This document shows positions 10,301 through 17,321 of a stretch of DNA of 64,000 nucleotides, piece by piece. This stretch comes from an uncultured Draconibacterium sp. GTDB lineage: Bacteria; Bacteroidota; Bacteroidia; Bacteroidales; Prolixibacteraceae. The stretch covers positions 4,212,501 through 4,276,500 of the forward strand of contig NZ_OY781884.1 in NCBI RefSeq assembly GCF_963677155.1, read 5' to 3'. The notes under the pieces are model-generated. The model saw only the letters and a program-made list of their open reading frames with translations. It had not been told where the DNA came from and did not search any database. The position numbers were made by a program, and so were the translations under genes. Numbering within the stretch: the stretch's first letter is position 1; each line of letters opens with the position of its first letter.

Positions 10301-10832
10301 CGGGGTGATTACCACTGGGGTTATTATCCACAAAACAGCAGATGGTTCATTAGCTTTAAATCAGGGGGTGAGGGATTTCTTTTCCCCAGGGTATCGGGAG
10401 CAACAAAAAAGGGAAAGAACACAAAGAGAGGCTTTAGGCAGACTTCAAGCTAGGATGTCGGAAAGTATTATGACCAATTATGGTGGACGAACTCCTGAAG
10501 GTGATAACTTTCCGAAGAACCCAAAAGGGAAATTGTTCTCGAAAATTGCAACTGGAATTGGGCTAACTGCCGTAATGGGAACAGAAGCTTGGAAAATGTA
10601 TAATGTTGGTCTGGGTGGAGATGAGCAAGAGAATACCTCGGAAACTTCTTCTGTAAATCTTCTAAGTGAATTTGAATCTGTTGTAGGGGAATCTTTGGAA
10701 AGAACCGACCCAGACTATTATAACTCTCTTACAGATGAGCAGCGACAGGGATATAATGCTGAACGAAACAGGCAGTTTATGGAATATATTTTTCAGAAGT
10801 TCAATGAAGATAACGAAGAAGATAAAGAATAA
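7329..10832 (+). CDS. RHS repeat-associated core protein with variable C-terminal tail (candidate polymorphic toxin)
   Basis: The 1,167-aa protein starts with a signal peptide (MIRIKLFSAILFAILAFCGNAQ). A Bacteroidota RHS N-terminal domain (DUF6443-like) follows around residues 85-160 (DGLGRPIQNVTVQGS, VYDEFGRETRKYLPY). Then come many YD/RHS repeats and the RHS core at about residues 905-980 (YNGKELQDDNFGVSLDWYDYG, ARFYDPQLARFHTVDP, NPILYIDKNG). After the core the sequence becomes unrelated: a hydrophobic stretch (residues 975-1000), then a charged 160-residue tail that I do not recognise. In RHS proteins this position carries the toxin or effector domain, and an immunity gene often follows. 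Two small membrane-protein genes follow here. Activity of the tail is unknown. Confidence 0.88.
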   Translation: MIRIKLFSAILFAILAFCGNAQDAFVENNSVYTGTSEVVATQEVTLKPGFHAVSGCNVRVYIGSYPVSNYNDPSVTHINQFNSSGNSGRNYIHTTTMLENVTDENTLSSKLRIETIDYFDGLGRPIQNVTVQGSPDRKDIIHPIVYDEFGRETRKYLPYMGSNTNGSFVSGATSACATYYSSNKGYRNSDTYPYDSIIYESSPLNRELGVVGSGGNWQQHASSVIYSTNSTAVEGWTVTGNTLLSISSRNSSMYPANQLYITEFTDEDGHTTREFKDKLGRVVRKETDIDGGTLRTAYVYDDFGMLRCVVPPLASESNQTGYCYYYLYDGRRRMIEKQLPGAGPVYMVYDARDRLVMTKDAVNGWMGTIYDALNRPVMTCTVPSASGTGRNTLQTAFNDFVSNAHASNTGTNLGYTVPSNIFTSTSYVFSESNVQTVTFYDNYNFLQAPVFGSEAGNYAYSGAYLASDPATKSEKTKGLVTGTLTRVIDNAVSNGDNLLLSVSYYDDYGRPIRVISDNHLGGKDKVYTDYDFVGKPELTVTTHNTDGTGEDIKMTSTYKYDHQGRFLTEKFKLNNDAEITLVANEYGELGELASQYLHGTTTAEKFNQRVDYKYNIKGWLTNMNEVNNLGKQLFGLSLQYGDGTGGFYNGNIWKMDWQNNGTGPKRYTFDYYRTNGLKTAGYADGSGFSSNTNAFKTEYSYDGNGNIENLQRSSNGKLIDNLNYTYVSTSNKLRSVDDVALAAYKDGGYKEGVINYSYDLNGNMITDHRGVDIDYNFLNLPKSATYNQGNYLGFVYSAGGTKLRKNVNSQTAGNKVVDYVGPFLYEDNDLKVIFTSAGRIVKIVDGSNVLWKYEYNLTDHLGNVRAVFAAHNNGIAELMQQTDYYPFGMVLNQQEKVHLEEVKNRYLYNGKELQDDNFGVSLDWYDYGARFYDPQLARFHTVDPKSEIYNFQSPYAYAANNPILYIDKNGENPAAAGAVLLTLADIALISAGVITTGVIIHKTADGSLALNQGVRDFFSPGYREQQKRERTQREALGRLQARMSESIMTNYGGRTPEGDNFPKNPKGKLFSKIATGIGLTAVMGTEAWKMYNVGLGGDEQENTSETSSVNLLSEFESVVGESLERTDPDYYNSLTDEQRQGYNAERNRQFMEYIFQKFNEDNEEDKE

Positions 10833-10850
10833 CTCCAAAAATAGAATTAC

Positions 10851-11045
10851 ATGGATGGTGGCTATAAAAAGAAATTGAAAACTATTAATAGCGTACTTTA
10901 CAAAGTTTCGCTTTCAGTGGTGGTAATATACTTTCTTTTCATTAAGGATGCTGATTTATCATGGTCTCCCGTATTTTTTTTTGCAGGAGCTGTTCTAGGA
11001 GTTTCTATTATTGTTACAGAAATTTTGATTAGGAGAAAACGATGA
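10851..11045 (+). CDS. Small two-helix membrane protein, candidate immunity protein
   Basis: This 64-aa protein has a basic N-terminus and two predicted membrane helices (about residues 17-33 and 39-60). It begins 18 nt after the RHS gene and its stop overlaps the next start (ATGA). I do not recognise the family. Position directly after an RHS gene with a unique tail suggests an immunity partner, but this is inference; it could also be a membrane anchor for the exported RHS protein. Confidence 0.6.
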   Translation: MDGGYKKKLKTINSVLYKVSLSVVVIYFLFIKDADLSWSPVFFFAGAVLGVSIIVTEILIRRKR

Positions 11046-11248
11046 AAAATACAATTTGGACGAGATTGTCTTTACACTCTCATATTATAGTCGTTTATAT
11101 TTTTTGGAGCTATTTTATTGGCTACGTAATTGCAGAGTCCCTCTTAAATTTGCCTAAAGTATTTGATTATGTTTTTTGTGTTTTAGGAGGGATAATGGTA
11201 GGATATAAGTTTGCTTTGTGGTCAGTAAAGACACTCAAAAGGGAGTAA
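11042..11248 (+). CDS. Small two-helix membrane protein, second gene after RHS
   Basis: A 68-aa protein with two hydrophobic helices (about residues 11-31 and 40-61), overlapping the previous gene by 4 nt, so the two are translationally coupled. No family is recognised. It is the last gene of the RHS transcription unit, with a terminator 20 nt downstream. With its neighbour it may form the membrane immunity module for the RHS tail; this is inferred from position only. Confidence 0.6.
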   Translation: MKNTIWTRLSLHSHIIVVYIFWSYFIGYVIAESLLNLPKVFDYVFCVLGGIMVGYKFALWSVKTLKRE

Positions 11249-11267
11249 TTTGAAAGTTGATATAAAT

Positions 11268-11297
11268 AACAAAGCCTGGCAATTGCTGGGCTTTGTT
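11268..11297 (+). terminator. Terminator of the RHS cluster
   Basis: A perfect 9-bp stem (AACAAAGCC with GGCTTTGTT) is extended inward by wobble and GC pairs around an AATT loop. It lies 20 nt after the last small gene and before the oppositely oriented XRE pseudogene, so it may serve both sides. Confidence 0.75.
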
Positions 11298-11318
11298 TAT
11301 ATATGTAATTGAAATATC

Positions 11319-11659
11319 CTACGTACCGTAAGCCTGCCTGGTCTTGGCATCCCTTAGCAGCCCATCAAGCGTATAAAGGATATTGTCCCTGTCCTTCTCC
11401 TGCAGGTGGTTAATGTCATTAAGCTTTTTTAGCATAGTCGGGTCTTTTAACAAGTTGGAGTCGTCCGATTCCCCCAACAGATAACCTACTGTTGTTTCAA
11501 GGATATTGGCTATTTTTTTAACCACGTCAATAGTCGGTTTTACTTCATCCCGTTCATATTTACCAATAATGGAATGTTAGTCCCCAATTGCCTTGCCAGT
11601 TCGCTTTGCGAAAGCCCCCTGTCCGTGCGTGCCTTTTTTAACCGCTGTGCAAAACTCAT
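11319..11659 (-). pseudogene. XRE-family transcriptional regulator, frameshifted
   Basis: On the minus strand an ATG at 11659 opens a helix-turn-helix N-terminus (MSFAQRLKKARTDRGLSQSE, then LARQLGTNIP) but stops early. The expected continuation (IIGKYERDEVKPTIDVVKKI, then ANILETTVGYLLGESDD) is in another frame that runs to 11319. A single frameshift near 11565-11570, in the recognition region of the HTH, separates the halves. The intact protein would be about 113 aa, usual for small phage-type or toxin-antitoxin-type XRE repressors. It stands divergently from the CHC2 pseudogene, which fits a decayed mobile element. Confidence 0.75.
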
Positions 11660-11824
11660 GATATCAAGATTAAATTATTCATCAATATCACAAATATAGC
11701 GTAATTGCACGCTTTGGGCAATAAATTTAATGCTCATGTTCATAAAATCATGAGCTATGATTTTGTCTAAATAAAGAGGATTGGTAATATTGTGTGCGAA
11801 TAAGCATCACAAAAAGTTATCAAC

Positions 11825-12301
11825 ATGGAAATCCGGGAGATAAAACAGCGTTTAAGCATCCTCACAGTACTGAACCACTACAACCTCGAACCCGACCGCC
11901 ACCAAATGCTAAAGTGCCCCTTCCACGAAGACGACCAGCCCAGTTTGAAAATCTACACTGAAACCAACACCTTTAATTGTTTTGGCTGTAACACCAACGG
12001 CGATGCAATCGAGTTTATCTAACGCAAAGAAAATTTAAGTAAACACCAAGCACTTATAAAAGCGGCGGAATTAGTGGAAGCCCCTTTCTGGCCTTCCCCG
12101 AGGGGGAAGGAGACAAAAACCACAGAAAACAAACAAGACCACTCCGAAATCTTAACCAAAATCTTTTCCTACTTCCCAAACGGGCTAAATAGCGGAGTTA
12201 CCATCAAGCCCAAAGAATACTTACAGGAACGGGGACTGGATTACAAGCTTTTGGAAACCGGTTATAACTCCGGTCAGTTCCCCCGCTGCCGCATGATTGT
12301 A
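11825..12301 (+). pseudogene. CHC2 zinc-finger primase-like protein, nonsense mutation and IS insertion
   Basis: The N-terminus is a CHC2-type zinc finger typical of DnaG-like or Toprim proteins on Bacteroidota mobile elements: C-P-F-H at residues 37-40 and C-F-G-C at 58-61 (motifs KCPFHEDDQPS and NCFGCNTNGDA). The frame stops with TAA at 12020-12022 where a CAA glutamine codon is expected; the same frame continues with RKENLSKHQALIKAAEL and a segment KPKEYLQERGLDYKLLETGY typical of the linker before Toprim. It is then cut by an IS1380 element at 12302. After the IS the frame meets a stop within six codons, so no Toprim domain remains in view. Confidence 0.8.
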
Positions 12302-12317
12302 CCTAAAATCCGCATGT
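12302..12317 (+). repeat. Left inverted repeat of the IS1380 element
   Basis: CCTAAAATCCGCATGT. It matches the right repeat over its length except for one extra or changed base after CC, and is preceded by the TTGTA target duplication. Confidence 0.88.
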
Positions 12318-12562
12318 CTCAATTTTGTAGGCAATATTCTTGAATAATTGAGTTCCTAAAATTTAAACCGGACTTAATTACTGGTTTACCCAGCTCATTT
12401 TGCCCGACTTTTTTTACCTTCTACTTAGGATTCTTAGAGTTTAGAGCGTATGCATTTATTGGAATTTCCTCTTCCTCAATTCTTTATTTAAGGATTAACT
12501 GTTTTTTTGTTTTATGTTCTGAAATCGAGCGATCCAAACAATCTTAGTTTTACTTGTCTTCC

Positions 12563-13809
12563 TTATTCAATCCACTTCCCGGGAATGCAAATAAAACGAA
12601 AGATGAATTTTTTAATCCTGTAATTTGCCGATAAAAAAGTTATTGTTGTTGAAAATGCTTTAATAATGTGTGCATATAGGTTTCTGCACATAGCCATAAT
12701 CAGCAGAAACACAGTGTTCTGTTCCAGCTTTGAGAAAGGCATTTTATTCCATCCAAAATTGTTTCTCAGAATATCAAATTCCCTTTCTTTTGCTCCTCTT
12801 GCATTATAAAAGAACACAACTTCATCGTCTGTCATCTCCAAATCGTTGGTCATGATAGAGCTGTAATTATAGGCTTCGCCTGTAAAAATATTTATTTGTC
12901 CATCTCTCCGGGCTTCTTTGGTTACCACCAGCCGGTATTCTTTTAAGGAATCGGTTTTGGCGTTATTGCCTCTGGCATGGCGTTTAAAAGGAGTAAAAAC
13001 AGTGGAACCTCTGAGTAATATTGAATCTCTGAACTCTATTTGGGTCCATTCCTTAATACTGGTAATAGCTCTTTCCAGGGCATCTGTCATTCTTGCTCGT
13101 ATAAAAATACGCTTGGCACTTTCTTCCATTGCTTTGATTATCTCGTAGCTATATGATGCAGAATCTGCCCGTATCACGTCAATTGTTACCCCTGCTTCTT
13201 TTAATAAAGAAGTCATCCGTTCAATGGTTTTGTGCTGTAGCACATGGGCGGTACTATTTCCGTTACGGTTTTCTACATAAACAACATGTTCCCCGATTAT
13301 TCCAACACCGGGGTAATAACCAGACTCTTTTTTATAGGTTCGTTGTACATCGGCTTTTTCAGTAAATATCAAGGTGTTGTCATAATCCAAAATCACATTT
13401 TCTTTTTGGAATACTGGTAATAACGACAACATTTTTATATTGAGTCTGTTCAATTCCCGGGCCAATGAGAAATGGTGCTCTGTTTTCCCCTTTTCGCAGC
13501 AAAAATTTGAGGACTGTCCGACAACGATTTAAGTCGGTTCAAAATCCTGTCCGGGCTGGAAATATGGATAAATGGGTTATTCTTAAGTCCTTCTTTCAAA
13601 TTAATAGACAGATTCTCAGCGCAATCTCCACCACAGAAAAATACGGACCAATAAGACATTATTATATCAAACCAATTGTATTGTGATTGTTTGGGCAGAG
13701 CTGGCAAACTAGCGTTTAATAAAGTATTAAGCTTTAAATTGATTGCTTCCTGAATAACAAAATTTAATCCGCCAAAGGCTGAAACAGGTTTAGAATTTAT
13801 TACTTTCAT
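12563..13809 (-). CDS. IS1380-family transposase in two frames (possible -1 frameshift)
   Basis: The N-terminal part starts at 13809 (MKVINSKPVSAFGGLNFVIQ) and has the family block YWSVFFCGGDCAENLS. Near 13485 it runs out of frame (KRGKQSTISHW, stop). The -1 frame continues as KRGKTEHHFSLARELNRLN and carries the DDE-type core: LDYDNTLIFTEKADVQRTYK, PGVGIIGEHVVYVENRNGNS, DVIRADSASYS and FIRARM. It ends with the typical KKFIFRFICIPGKWIE. Combined length is about 415 aa, normal for IS1380. At the junction (13483-13489 read on the minus strand) the heptamer is G GGA AAA in the upstream frame, a pattern that supports -1 slippage. Either this is programmed frameshifting or a one-base insertion has killed the gene; IS1380 transposases are normally one frame, so a mutation is at least as likely. 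Confidence 0.85.
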
Positions 13810-13900
13810 AATTGGTATTTGTAGCAACACCAATTTAGGTGAAAGTACCAAAGCTGTAATGCATTCATTTGAATAGTTTTACAGCTTTTTTTTCAACAGA

Positions 13901-13915
13901 ACATGCGGATTTTGG
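13901..13915 (-). repeat. Right inverted repeat of the IS1380 element
   Basis: ACATGCGGATTTTGG, followed by the second copy of TTGTA at 13916-13920. Confidence 0.88.
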
Positions 13916-13920
13916 TTGTA

Positions 13921-14549
13921 TCGTGTGGTTTAGAATAAAGCCATGCGAAAGATTCGCGCGACAGCTATGATTATCAGTTATGTTTTAATAAGAATAAACT
14001 AGAAGTATTAACAATATTTTCAACCTTCCCAATGAATCGTAATTAAAAGTTTAACAATCCCGATGGCGTTTACTTTGTTTCGTTTGCAGTAGTCGATTGG
14101 TTGGATGTATTTACCCGAAATGAGTGTAATAGGGAAAAGAACGAAGGAGAAATTTACTTTGGCACAGATGCTTTGAATCTGTCAAATAAGGAAATATGAA
14201 TTTTTAATCCGTTACAGAAAGGAGAGGAAGAGTTGGCCGGGCTTTATCTACTTATGCTGTTTTTTGACAATCTTTTCCTTGCATAATTAATAGCATTGTA
14301 TATTATTTTTTCTATATTTAACTATTAAAAAGACTTTTTGTGAACAGAACTAAACCGTTAATCGTATGAAAAATCCCCGTACAGATTTTGCTCCCAACCC
14401 AAAACAGTTGTTTTTCTCTTATTTCATTTCAACTCATTTGTTAGAATAGTTCAATCTCAATATGTTTATTGCTAGTTAAATTATTGTTTTATACAATGAA
14501 TTTAGTGTGAGCTATACTCCATTTTCGAAATGTTTAATACCCAGTTATT
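13921..14549. other. Degenerate intergenic region
   Basis: No intact gene. The start is the interrupted continuation of the CHC2 region, which stops almost at once. It also contains a transposase fragment at 14053-14130 and otherwise AT-rich sequence without a readable frame. The last 150 nt probably contain the promoter of the LytTR gene, but I could not pick one out with confidence. Confidence 0.5.
14053..14130 (+). pseudogene. Fragment of a REP-associated tyrosine (IS200-like) transposase
   Basis: Twenty-six codons read NNPDGVYFVSFAVVDWLDVF then TRNE. This is the conserved N-terminal block of Y1-type transposases (DGVYFVSFAVV.W.DVFTRNE). No start codon or catalytic HUH/Tyr region follows in the same frame, so only a fragment is left. 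Confidence 0.65.
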
Positions 14550-14882
14550 ATGGAATGTTTAATCGTCAATACTTCTTCGTGCACAGAGTTTCTGTGGTTT
14601 GATTCTATCATCTATTGTTGCGCAGAAGGCAGCTATTCCCGAATTTATTTGGTAAACAATAGATCGGTATATTGTTCGAAAAATTTGTCATGGGTTGAAC
14701 AACACCTAAAATCAAGACTCTTTGTTCGAATGCATCGTTCTCATATTGTTAACTTGAAATACATTTCAAAAGTGTATAAAACAGATGGTAAAGTTAGCTT
14801 GGTTAGTGGCGAGAAATTACCGATATCAAAAAGCAGGACAAAAGAATTTTGGGATTCGGTCCAGGAATTGAGTGCTCATTAA
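14550..14882 (+). CDS. LytTR-domain DNA-binding protein
   Basis: The 110-aa protein is almost only a LytTR domain: SIIYCCAEGSYSRIYL, the block FVRMHRSHIVNLKYISKVYK and a final GEKLPISKSRTKEFW. The RxHRSxIVNLxYI and PISKSR motifs are the usual DNA-contact region. There is no receiver domain or membrane part, so it is a stand-alone regulator. It lies between the decayed mobile region and the ketoacyl synthase gene on the other strand, with no obvious partner. The start used is the first ATG and leaves the domain complete. Confidence 0.82.
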   Translation: MECLIVNTSSCTEFLWFDSIIYCCAEGSYSRIYLVNNRSVYCSKNLSWVEQHLKSRLFVRMHRSHIVNLKYISKVYKTDGKVSLVSGEKLPISKSRTKEFWDSVQELSAH

Positions 14883-15047
14883 AGTTACATTTTAAGCGGA
14901 ATTGTAATGGTTTGAACACTTACTCTTATTCCTGCTATTCGGTCAATAATCCCTCATCTTTGGCGATTGTAATATTCTATTTTCCGTTGCAAGAAATATT
15001 AAGAGGGCAAAACGCTGTACATGTATAATTAAATCTTTTAATAAAAG

Positions 15048-16196
15048 CTAATTTGGCCGTTTTACAGTCAACAAAACCGTTCCATAAGAAAACCGTCCAC
15101 TCTCCGGCACGAGAAGTAATATCTTGTCATTAGCTTTCAGTTTCCCAGAGTTCATCAAATCATCCAATGCAGCAAAAATGGAAGCAGAAGCGATATTTCC
15201 AATTTCAGTAAGATTAGTGAACCATTTATTTGTTCCCAGGTCCAAACCTCTTGCTTCAATTCCTTCAGCAAGTTTTCCGTAAAAGAACATGGATGAAACA
15301 TGAGGGATCACATGATCCACATCCGCTGGATTAAGATCATATTTTTCCAGACAATATTCCAGGTGGTCAACCCAGTAACGAATAATATTGGGTTTAAGTA
15401 ACCGGATGTTTTGCTTAACTGTCAAAACAGACCTATTGATTAACTCCTGACTGTCAAATTCTTTCCAGCTTTTTAATTCTCCATCTTCACGAAGTTCAGC
15501 GCCCATAAACATGCAGGTAGGCAGTTCGTTGGCATAGGATATCATTTCAACCCATTCAACTTTGAACGAAATTCCATTCCTGCTCTTTTTATCAGAAAGC
15601 AATACCGAGCTGGCACCATCACTAAGCATAAAGCGCAGAAAATCTTTTTCAAAGGCCATATAAGGATCAGTCCCAACCTGCGAACAATGTTCATACTCTT
15701 CTTCATAATTTTTTGACAACAAGGTAGGAGAAGCCAACTCTGAAGTAGAACAGATGGCTTTTGATGAAACCCCGGACAAAACAGAAAGATAAGCTGTTTT
15801 AAAAGCCTGCAGGCAAGTAAGGCATACTCCCGAAGCGGAATACAGTTCCATTGGCCTGTTTTTCATTAAACCATGAACCATCGATGCATGTGATGGTAAT
15901 AACTGGTCAGGATTGCCTGTTGCACATGCCAATACATCAATACCTTCCGGAATTTTCTCATCAGGAAATAACTTTTGTATTGAACGGAATGCCAGCTCTG
16001 CATTGGTGTGCGTAATCTTTTGATTTTTGTCCAGAGCATAATACCTGGACTTAATACCGTTTTGTTTTAAAACGATGCGCCTTACTCTTGATGGCTTTGA
16101 ATTGATTAAACCAAGATATTGTTCCATATCTTCGTTTTTAATTGGGGAATTGGGTAAGAATTTACCGGTAGCGGTGATGTAAACGGATGTATTCAT
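15048..16196 (-). CDS. Beta-ketoacyl-ACP synthase III-like enzyme
   Basis: A 382-aa thiolase-fold protein. The N-terminus (MNTSVYITATGKFLPNSPI, then KPSRVRRIVLKQNGIKSRYY) resembles the KAS III enzymes in Bacteroidota flexirubin/dialkylresorcinol-type clusters. The likely nucleophile is Cys125 in SASGVCLTC (Cys128 is an alternative), with the histidine in DHVIPHVSS and the asparagine in GNIASAS completing a Cys-His-Asn triad. It would condense an acyl starter with a malonyl-type extender. No acyl carrier, cyclase or other pathway gene lies nearby, so the product is unknown. A TetR gene lies 66 nt upstream on the same strand, with a matching inverted repeat in the gap, so expression is probably controlled by it. 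Confidence 0.82.
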   Translation of the reverse strand: MNTSVYITATGKFLPNSPIKNEDMEQYLGLINSKPSRVRRIVLKQNGIKSRYYALDKNQKITHTNAELAFRSIQKLFPDEKIPEGIDVLACATGNPDQLLPSHASMVHGLMKNRPMELYSASGVCLTCLQAFKTAYLSVLSGVSSKAICSTSELASPTLLSKNYEEEYEHCSQVGTDPYMAFEKDFLRFMLSDGASSVLLSDKKSRNGISFKVEWVEMISYANELPTCMFMGAELREDGELKSWKEFDSQELINRSVLTVKQNIRLLKPNIIRYWVDHLEYCLEKYDLNPADVDHVIPHVSSMFFYGKLAEGIEARGLDLGTNKWFTNLTEIGNIASASIFAALDDLMNSGKLKANDKILLLVPESGRFSYGTVLLTVKRPN

Positions 16197-16216
16197 AGCG
16201 GATAATTATACTGCTT

Positions 16217-16247
16217 GGTATGTAAATATATACATTTTTTACATACC
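16217..16247. promoter_or_regulatory. Candidate TetR operator before the ketoacyl synthase gene
   Basis: A perfect 10-bp inverted repeat: GGTATGTAAA (16217-16226) and TTTACATACC (16238-16247) with an 11-bp spacer, 21 nt upstream of the synthase start. The same 16-base sequence GGTATGTAAATATATA occurs in opposite orientation upstream of the TetR gene, which supports a shared operator. Confidence 0.65.
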
Positions 16248-16262
16248 ATTGCTATGAAATGG

Positions 16263-16856
16263 TCAGGATTTTATTACTAACTGACTATAGATGGTTTGAT
16301 ATATGGCACTTAATTCCTCTGTATTTATGCCGTATGAGAGGCATCTGTCGAAAGCCAGCCCCAGGAAACAACTACGAAACAGTGTCGCATAATGCCTGGT
16401 ATTTACTTTCTTTATTTCCTTCGTTTCTATGGCTCTTTTAATTACTTTTTCCCATAGGTCTGTCTCTTTTATAGAATTCTGTGTCATTATTGCAGAAAAG
16501 TTGGGATAGATTCGGGAAGCCTGCAGATACAACGAAAAATACTGCTTGTAGATATTGACTACTGATAGGGATAACATTTTTGACATTGTTGTATTTATGC
16601 CATTGACATACCTGTTTATAAACTGATTTAGCGACATGTTTTTATCGAACGTAAACTTCTGAAAGGGATCCTGGATCTCTATCATATAGGTGTTTATTAC
16701 CTCTATAAATATTTCTTCTTTGTTTTTGAAAAAATAGAAAATAGCCCCCCTGGTTTTCCCGGTGGCGTTTTCTATAGCAGAAATACTTACTTTTTCAAAG
16801 TTGTTATTCAAAAACAGTTTAAATGCTTCTTCTGTGATTTGCTCCCTGGTTGTCAT
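16263..16856 (-). CDS. TetR/AcrR-family transcriptional regulator
   Basis: A 197-aa protein with the TetR N-terminal HTH: ITEEAFKLFLNNNFEKVSIS, then IENATGKTRGAIFYFFKNKE at about residues 30-50. The C-terminal ligand domain is not conserved enough to name the signal. It is co-directional with, and directly upstream of, the ketoacyl synthase III gene; related inverted repeats lie before each gene, so it probably represses itself and the synthase. A fatty-acid or aromatic ligand would fit, but that is a guess. Confidence 0.88.
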   Translation of the reverse strand: MTTREQITEEAFKLFLNNNFEKVSISAIENATGKTRGAIFYFFKNKEEIFIEVINTYMIEIQDPFQKFTFDKNMSLNQFINRYVNGINTTMSKMLSLSVVNIYKQYFSLYLQASRIYPNFSAIMTQNSIKETDLWEKVIKRAIETKEIKKVNTRHYATLFRSCFLGLAFDRCLSYGINTEELSAIYQTIYSQLVIKS

Positions 16857-17321
16857 AGTAGAATAAGTCTATTGAATACAAACTTACATAAAAACCTTAT
16901 TTATCTGGTACAAAAGCCTTTTTTATAATTTCAGATACAACCGATTTTTTATTCAATGATTTTGTTTTTTACATTTTTTTATATATTTACATACCTAATG
17001 TATGGTATGTTTTCTATTGCTAAGAACGACTAATTCGTGCTAAGTAACGTGCCTTTGGCATGTTTTTCAGTAATAAAGAAGTAATGAAAAACAGTGGATC
17101 ATATTACTTCTTTTCCAGTAAGCTGGTGAATTTTTGGTGTTTCAGAAAAAGTAAAAACAAAAGGAAATTCAGCAACCGGATCCCGGTGAAAACAATAATA
17201 AAAGAACACTTTGGACGATCCGGGGCTACTGTTAATATGAATTATTCCCCGTTATCACCTCATTCGTTGTAGCGGAAGATGAATGAAATAGTACAAAGAT
17301 TGACAGGTTAACATCTTTCCT
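16857..17321. other. Intergenic region between tetR and the NusG-like gene
   Basis: The tetR side holds the operator-like repeat at 16986-17010 and long T-runs. A 70-codon frame at 17060-17272 has unusual composition and no recognisable family, so I do not call it a gene. The last 50 nt should contain the start signals of the NusG-like gene. Confidence 0.5.
16986..17010. promoter_or_regulatory. Candidate TetR autoregulatory operator
   Basis: TTTACATACC at 16986-16995 followed after TAATGTAT by GGTATGT at 17004-17010 forms an inverted repeat (7 bp perfect). Together with the preceding TATATA it is the reverse complement of the half-site before the synthase gene. It lies about 130 nt upstream of tetR. 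Confidence 0.6.

Larger units (their letters stand above)
12302..13915 (-). mobile_element. Complete IS1380-family insertion sequence
   Basis: The 1,614-bp element is bounded by inverted repeats that begin with CC: 16 bp at the left end (CCTAAAATCCGCATGT, 12302-12317) and 15 bp at the right end (13901-13915, reverse complement CCAAAATCCGCATGT). Both ends are flanked by the same 5 bp, TTGTA (12297-12301 and 13916-13920), the target-site duplication. The single transposase gene is on the minus strand. The element inserted into the CHC2 pseudogene, so it is younger than that gene. IS1380 members usually duplicate 4-5 bp, which agrees. Confidence 0.9.

Noticed and set aside
17060-17272. 70-codon frame upstream of the NusG-like gene
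   Set aside because: No family resemblance, unusual composition, no supporting context.
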